From an uncultured Clostridia bacterium (GTDB taxonomy: Bacteria; Bacillota; Clostridia; Peptostreptococcales; Anaerovoracaceae), in NCBI GenBank assembly GCA_946541285.1, contig CAMNJG010000040.1, positions 1-9,449 on the forward strand: a DNA stretch of 9,449 nt, read 5' to 3'. The position numbers and the translations under genes were made by a program. Positions 6,268 through 9,449 of the stretch are shown piece after piece. Within the stretch, counting starts at the first letter, position 1. Every line of letters starts with the position of its first letter. The notes beneath the pieces are model-generated. The model saw nothing but the letters and a program-made list of their open reading frames with translations, had not been told where the DNA came from and did no database searches.

Positions 6268-6518
6268 GATTCCTTACCTCCACATGACGATTCTCTGTCT
6301 GCCTGTATTTTTTTCTCTGTATGACGGATCAGATAGTCCAGACAATCCACTTTCCTTCCGCTCTCATGCAGTTCGTCCATGAGTCTGCATCTGTCCATTC
6401 TCATTTTCTGCAGCGCTTCCGGGAATCTGCCGTCTTTGCTCAGCCGGATGATTTCCGCCACAATTGTGCTGTCACATCCTGCATCTTTCAGATTCTGTTT
6501 CATTTGTTCCAGATCCAT
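6264..6518 (-). CDS. Small helical protein of unknown function, first gene of the hydrolase operon
   Basis: This 84-aa acidic and basic, probably all-helical protein has no signal peptide or membrane segment. I do not recognise a named family, though the pattern LKxAGCD near the start and DELHESGRKVDCLDYLIR (residues 48-65) looks like a conserved motif rather than random sequence. Three cysteines (15, 44, 59) fall within the structured part and one (79) in the tail. The ATG at 6518 is chosen because AGAGGGA (6523-6529) sits just before it and the predicted promoter starts transcription near 6553. A longer reading to 6671 would run through that promoter. It overlaps the hydrolase start by four bases, so it is likely made together with the hydrolase, perhaps as a partner or accessory protein. 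Confidence 0.75.
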   Translation of the reverse strand: MDLEQMKQNLKDAGCDSTIVAEIIRLSKDGRFPEALQKMRMDRCRLMDELHESGRKVDCLDYLIRHTEKKIQADRESSCGGKES

Positions 6519-6559
6519 CGCTTCCCTCTTCTGAATGATCTCTTTTTCTGACCGTTCAC

Positions 6560-6588
6560 AGTGTAGCACCTTGAATCCCGTTTTACAA
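6560..6588 (-). promoter_or_regulatory. Promoter of the small protein-hydrolase-flavoprotein operon
   Basis: On the - strand the -35 box is TTGTAA (6583-6588) and the -10 box is TACACT (6560-6565), 17 bases apart, with a TGC extended -10 directly before the -10. The start would be near 6553, giving a leader of about 35 bases. Each box matches 4 of 6 consensus bases, as expected for a promoter that needs an activator. Its -35 lies inside the spacer of the opposite lysR promoter. Confidence 0.6.
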
Positions 6589-6599
6589 ATTGCTATAAT
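6571..6599 (+). promoter_or_regulatory. Promoter of the lysR-type regulator gene
   Basis: TTGAAT (6571-6576) and a perfect TATAAT (6594-6599) are separated by 17 bases, and TGC precedes the -10 as an extended element. Transcription would start near 6606, about 68 bases before the regulator's start codon. The -35 sits in the spacer of the divergent operon promoter, so polymerase cannot occupy both at once. Confidence 0.75.
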
Positions 6600-6615
6600 G
6601 AATATCATGACATTC
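6600..6615. promoter_or_regulatory. Candidate LysR operator
   Basis: GAATATCATGACATTC is a 16-base palindrome with one mismatched pair. It covers the predicted lysR transcription start and lies some 12 bases upstream of the -35 of the divergent operon. That position suits both autorepression of lysR and activation of the operon, the common LysR-type arrangement. ATTCA and TGAAT half-sites are spread further downstream. Binding by this regulator is inference. Confidence 0.45.
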
Positions 6616-6673
6616 CATTCAGGCATATCATAAGCATCTTGAATCATTCTGACTGAAAACAGGAAAAACACTT

Positions 6674-7564
6674 ATGGAAATACGAACCCTGCGATATTTT
6701 CTTGCCATTGCAAGAGAAGAAAATATGACAAAAGCCGCTCAGATCCTGCATGTGACTCAGCCGACACTGTCGAAGCAAATGAAGTCCCTGGAAAACGAAC
6801 TGGGAAAGAAGCTTTTTACCAGACACTCCTTTAATATCAGACTGACCGATGAAGGTGTTCTCCTCAGGAATCGGGCAGAAGATCTGATCAGCATGGCTGA
6901 TAAAATCGAAAAGGAATTCACCGCCCTGGATGATATTACTGGCGGTGAGTTATTCTTTGGCCTGGCGGAATCTTACCAGATCCGTTATCTTGCCAGAGAA
7001 ATCCGCAGATTCAAAACACACTATCCGAATCTCCACTACCATATTACCAGTGGTGATACGGAACAGGTTGCTGAAAAGCTGGACCGGGGACTGCTGGATT
7101 TCGCAGTACTGGCGGAAATTCCGGATTCTTCGAAGTACGAGTCCATCGCTTTCCCGGAAGCGGACCGATGGGGTGTGGTCATGCCTGTGGAAGACGACCT
7201 TGCAAAAAAAGAGACCATCTGTGTCGATGATCTCTCCGGACTTCCGTTATTCTGTTCAGGTCAGGGATGGGAAAAAGACATTCCCCACTGGGCGGAGGAA
7301 AAGATGGCGGACCTGCATCTGGAAGGTTCCTTCCGTCTTTCCTATAATGCCTCTATCTTTGCGAAGGAACATCTGGGATATCTGCTTACGTTTGAAAAAC
7401 TGGTAGACACCTCTCCCGGAAGTGGACTGACCTTTCGTCCCTTCTATCCGGAACTGGAGACCAGGCTTTTTCTTGTATGGAAGAAATATCAGACATTTTC
7501 ACCTATCGCTGAAAGATTTCTCCGGCAAATCCGCGCTGCCTTCGTTTCATCAGCGGCTGTATGA
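6674..7564 (+). CDS. LysR-type transcriptional regulator
   Basis: This is a 296-aa DNA-binding regulator of normal LysR-family length. The winged helix-turn-helix is at residues 1-60, with MTKAAQILHVTQPTLSKQMK (18-37) as the helix-turn-helix and the typical LENELGKKLFTR (39-50) after it. A linker helix follows to about residue 88, then the periplasmic-binding-protein-like effector domain from GELFFGLAES (about 91-100) to the end. The ATG has AGGAAA (6661-6666) 7 bases upstream. It is divergent from the hydrolase operon and shares a 155-base promoter region with it, so it probably controls that operon in response to a small molecule. The effector cannot be read from the sequence. Its 3' end faces the histidine kinase gene. 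Confidence 0.93.
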   Translation: MEIRTLRYFLAIAREENMTKAAQILHVTQPTLSKQMKSLENELGKKLFTRHSFNIRLTDEGVLLRNRAEDLISMADKIEKEFTALDDITGGELFFGLAESYQIRYLAREIRRFKTHYPNLHYHITSGDTEQVAEKLDRGLLDFAVLAEIPDSSKYESIAFPEADRWGVVMPVEDDLAKKETICVDDLSGLPLFCSGQGWEKDIPHWAEEKMADLHLEGSFRLSYNASIFAKEHLGYLLTFEKLVDTSPGSGLTFRPFYPELETRLFLVWKKYQTFSPIAERFLRQIRAAFVSSAAV

Positions 7565-7588
7565 GATTCCCGGTTTTGAAAGAAATAT

Positions 7589-7618
7589 CAGCTGCAGTCC
7601 GCCAGTCCGCTGCAGCTG
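7589..7618. terminator. Inverted repeat between convergent lysR and histidine kinase genes
   Basis: Perfect arms CAGCTGCAG (7589-7597) and CTGCAGCTG (7610-7618) flank a 12-base loop; weaker TGAAA/TTTCA arms lie further out. It starts 25 bases after the lysR stop and ends 29 bases past the kinase stop. T-richness after the stem is modest: TACTTTC on +, ATATTTCTTTC on -. A shared terminator is the likely role, with the - direction better supported. Confidence 0.55.
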
Positions 7619-7646
7619 TACTTTCATCCCCGCAGACCTCAGCATA

Positions 7647-9449
7647 TCATCCCAGAAGCTGTGTGAGTGTTTCCATCATCTTCGGAATATCGTAAGGCTT
7701 TGCCAGATGTCCGTTCATGCCGGCTTCCAGCGCCAGCTTCCGGTCTTCCTCAAACGCGTTGGCGGTCACAGCGACGATCGGGATATTCGCTTTCAGCGGA
7801 TCATCCAGAACACGAACCAGCCGCGCGGCCTCATAACCGTCCATGACCGGCATCTGGATATCCATGAGAATGATGCTGTAGGTCCCGGCAGGTGCTTCCT
7901 CCATCATTTTCACGGCTTCCTCACCGTTATTGGCGATCTCAATCTCCAGACCGAATTCTGTCAGGATCGCCTTCGCGATCATCTGATTCATTTCATTATC
8001 CTCGGCGAGCAGGACCTTTTTGCCTGTAAAATCAACTGCTTTCGCCTCAGGCTCTTCATCTTCAAGACCGTTCCGGAAGGAATCGGACAATACCTTACGC
8101 AGCTCCGACAGAAAGATCGGCTTAGGGCAGAAGGCAGTAACACCGGCTTCCCTTGCTTCCTTTTCAACGTCGGTCCAGTCATAGGCCGTCACAATGATGA
8201 TCGGGGCGTGGTCGCCAATGACATTACGGACCCGGCGGACAATCTCCACCCCATTGATATCCGGCATCTGCCAGTCAATGATATAGGCGCTGAACGCTTC
8301 CGCCTGCTTCATCGCCTCTTTTGTACGGATAACCGCTTCCTTTCCCTGGCTTGTCCAGTCAGGACGCATACCGATGGTCCGCAGCATCGAACAGATCGAA
8401 AGGCAGGTATCGGTATCATCATCCACGACAAGTACCCTCAGTCCCTGCAATTCCGGAATCACATCATTGTGGACATAGTTTTTGTTCAGGCGGCAGGAGA
8501 TCGTCACAATAAACTCAGTACCTTTTCCTTCTTCGCTGTTTACGGAAATCGTACCACCCATCATATCTACGATGCTCTTGGTGATGGCCATGCCGAGGCC
8601 CGTCCCCTGAATCCCGCTTACGGTACTGGTCTTTTCACGGGTAAAGGCATCAAAAATTGTTTTCTGGAACTCCTTGCTCATGCCGATGCCCGTATCTTTG
8701 ACGCGGAACTCAAACAACGCGTGCTCAGGGATCGGGGAAGGTTTTTCAATGACAAAGAAGCTGATTTTTCCGCCGTTCGGCGTAAACTTGATCGCGTTGG
8801 AAAGGATATTCAGAAAGATCTGGCTCAGACGGAGTTTGTCTGCGATGATATCCTCGTTGACCACGTCCTGCGTATCAAAAAACAGCTCCAGCTGTTTGGC
8901 CGCGATATTGGCGTGTATGATGGTCCGCAGGTCATGGATCAGGTCAGGCAGATGGATTTCCGACTCTTCCAGGGTCATTTTGCCGCTCTCGATGCGGCTC
9001 ATGTCCAGTACATCATTGATGAGTGACAGAAGATGCTGGTTGGATACGGAGATCTTGCCCAGGTAGTCCTGCACCAGTTCCTTGTTGTCGATATGCGACA
9101 GCGCGAGAGTCGTAAACCCGACAATCGCGTTCATCGGCGTACGGATGTCATGGGACATGTTATTCAGGAAGGTGGTTTTTGCCTTGTTCGCGTGTTCGGC
9201 GGCCACCAGCGCGTCGGCCAGCGCGATCCTCTGCGCGCGGTCTTCACGGACCGCCTCCGTTACATCACTGTAATATCCGCGCAGGGACTGTTTCCCGTCC
9301 TCATCCGCCACAACCGTCCCGCCGAAACGTGTATACATCTCATGCCCGTCCGGATGGATCCAGAGGTTGATACACTCGGAGAGCTTTCCCGAAAGCATTT
9401 CTTCAATTCTTTTCATTACTTCCGGTCTTTCCGATTCAGGCACATGGGA
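7647..9449 (-). CDS. Hybrid sensor histidine kinase, PAS-HisKA-HATPase-REC-REC (N-terminus outside window)
   Basis: The frame is open to the right edge, so the N-terminus, with any sensor domain, is missing; 600 codons are visible. Numbering from the GTG at 9443, residues 1-65 are the end of a PAS domain (ending GYYSDVTEAV). The dimerisation domain has MSHDIRTPMN with phosphoacceptor His98. The ATPase domain shows Asn216 in the N box, DTGIG (250-254) and GTGLGM (280-285). Two receiver domains follow: the first with Asp341/Asp342, phosphoacceptor Asp390, Thr419 and Lys441; the second with Glu481/Asp482, Asp528, Thr560 and Lys582. The protein ends just after the second receiver with no histidine phosphotransfer domain and no DNA-binding domain, so phosphate must pass to a separate protein or the receivers must act on the kinase itself. 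No membrane segment is visible in this part. The signal and the output are unknown. Confidence 0.93.
   Translation of the reverse strand, partial: SHVPESERPEVMKRIEEMLSGKLSECINLWIHPDGHEMYTRFGGTVVADEDGKQSLRGYYSDVTEAVREDRAQRIALADALVAAEHANKAKTTFLNNMSHDIRTPMNAIVGFTTLALSHIDNKELVQDYLGKISVSNQHLLSLINDVLDMSRIESGKMTLEESEIHLPDLIHDLRTIIHANIAAKQLELFFDTQDVVNEDIIADKLRLSQIFLNILSNAIKFTPNGGKISFFVIEKPSPIPEHALFEFRVKDTGIGMSKEFQKTIFDAFTREKTSTVSGIQGTGLGMAITKSIVDMMGGTISVNSEEGKGTEFIVTISCRLNKNYVHNDVIPELQGLRVLVVDDDTDTCLSICSMLRTIGMRPDWTSQGKEAVIRTKEAMKQAEAFSAYIIDWQMPDINGVEIVRRVRNVIGDHAPIIIVTAYDWTDVEKEAREAGVTAFCPKPIFLSELRKVLSDSFRNGLEDEEPEAKAVDFTGKKVLLAEDNEMNQMIAKAILTEFGLEIEIANNGEEAVKMMEEAPAGTYSIILMDIQMPVMDGYEAARLVRVLDDPLKANIPIVAVTANAFEEDRKLALEAGMNGHLAKPYDIPKMMETLTQLLG

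Noticed and set aside
6519..6671. N-terminal extension of the 84-aa gene to a 135-codon reading starting near 6671.
   Set aside because: The extra codons run through both predicted promoters and the palindrome, and the internal ATG at 6518 has a good ribosome site. The extension also lacks the patterned composition of the core.
7473..9026. A 517-codon open frame on the + strand opposite the histidine kinase.
   Set aside because: The opposite strand carries every canonical kinase and receiver motif in order. The + frame begins inside lysR and shows no family features; it is an antisense shadow.
1..9449. CRISPR arrays, tRNA or rRNA genes, insertion sequences.
   Set aside because: No regularly spaced repeats, no cloverleaf or rRNA-like stretches, and no transposase motifs were seen on either strand.

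Overview
The window reads like a chromosomal segment of an anaerobic, low-to-mid GC Firmicute, most likely a gut Clostridia member (Lachnospiraceae-like). The reasons are strong AGGAGG-type ribosome sites, a lipoprotein-anchored MetQ, two iron-sulfur flavoenzymes with oxygen-sensitive cluster motifs, and a PAS-HisKA-HATPase-REC-REC kinase of the type common in those genomes. The taxonomic call is inference.

Left part (1-2821, + strand): the last 20 codons of an unidentified protein, followed closely by a complete D/L-methionine ABC importer operon, metN-metI-metQ. metN and metI overlap by one base. metQ follows after 78 bases that begin with a small hairpin lying over the metI stop codon. The operon ends at a perfect 21-bp hairpin that probably also terminates the convergent gene on the other side.

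Middle part (2822-6518, - strand): a PreA-like dihydropyrimidine dehydrogenase with an extra cysteine-rich N-terminal domain, a 374-base intergenic stretch rich in inverted repeats and holding a good intrinsic terminator, and then a tight three-gene operon. In transcription order that operon is an 84-aa helical protein of unknown function, an alpha/beta hydrolase with a likely cysteine nucleophile (ATGA overlap with the previous gene), and an Isf-like iron-sulfur flavoprotein (15-base gap).

Right part (6519-9449): a divergent LysR-type regulator (+) shares a 155-base promoter region with the three-gene operon. Readable promoters on both strands interleave there, and a near-perfect palindrome lies at the regulator's predicted transcription start, so the LysR protein is the obvious candidate regulator of the operon. 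A convergent hybrid histidine kinase (-) enters from the right edge without its N-terminus; a 9-bp inverted repeat separates it from lysR.

The most unusual gene is the PreA-like protein. It has the equivalents of domains I, IV and V of mammalian dihydropyrimidine dehydrogenase but no FAD or NAD(P)H domains, so its electron donor must be a separate protein. No PreT-like partner is in the window.
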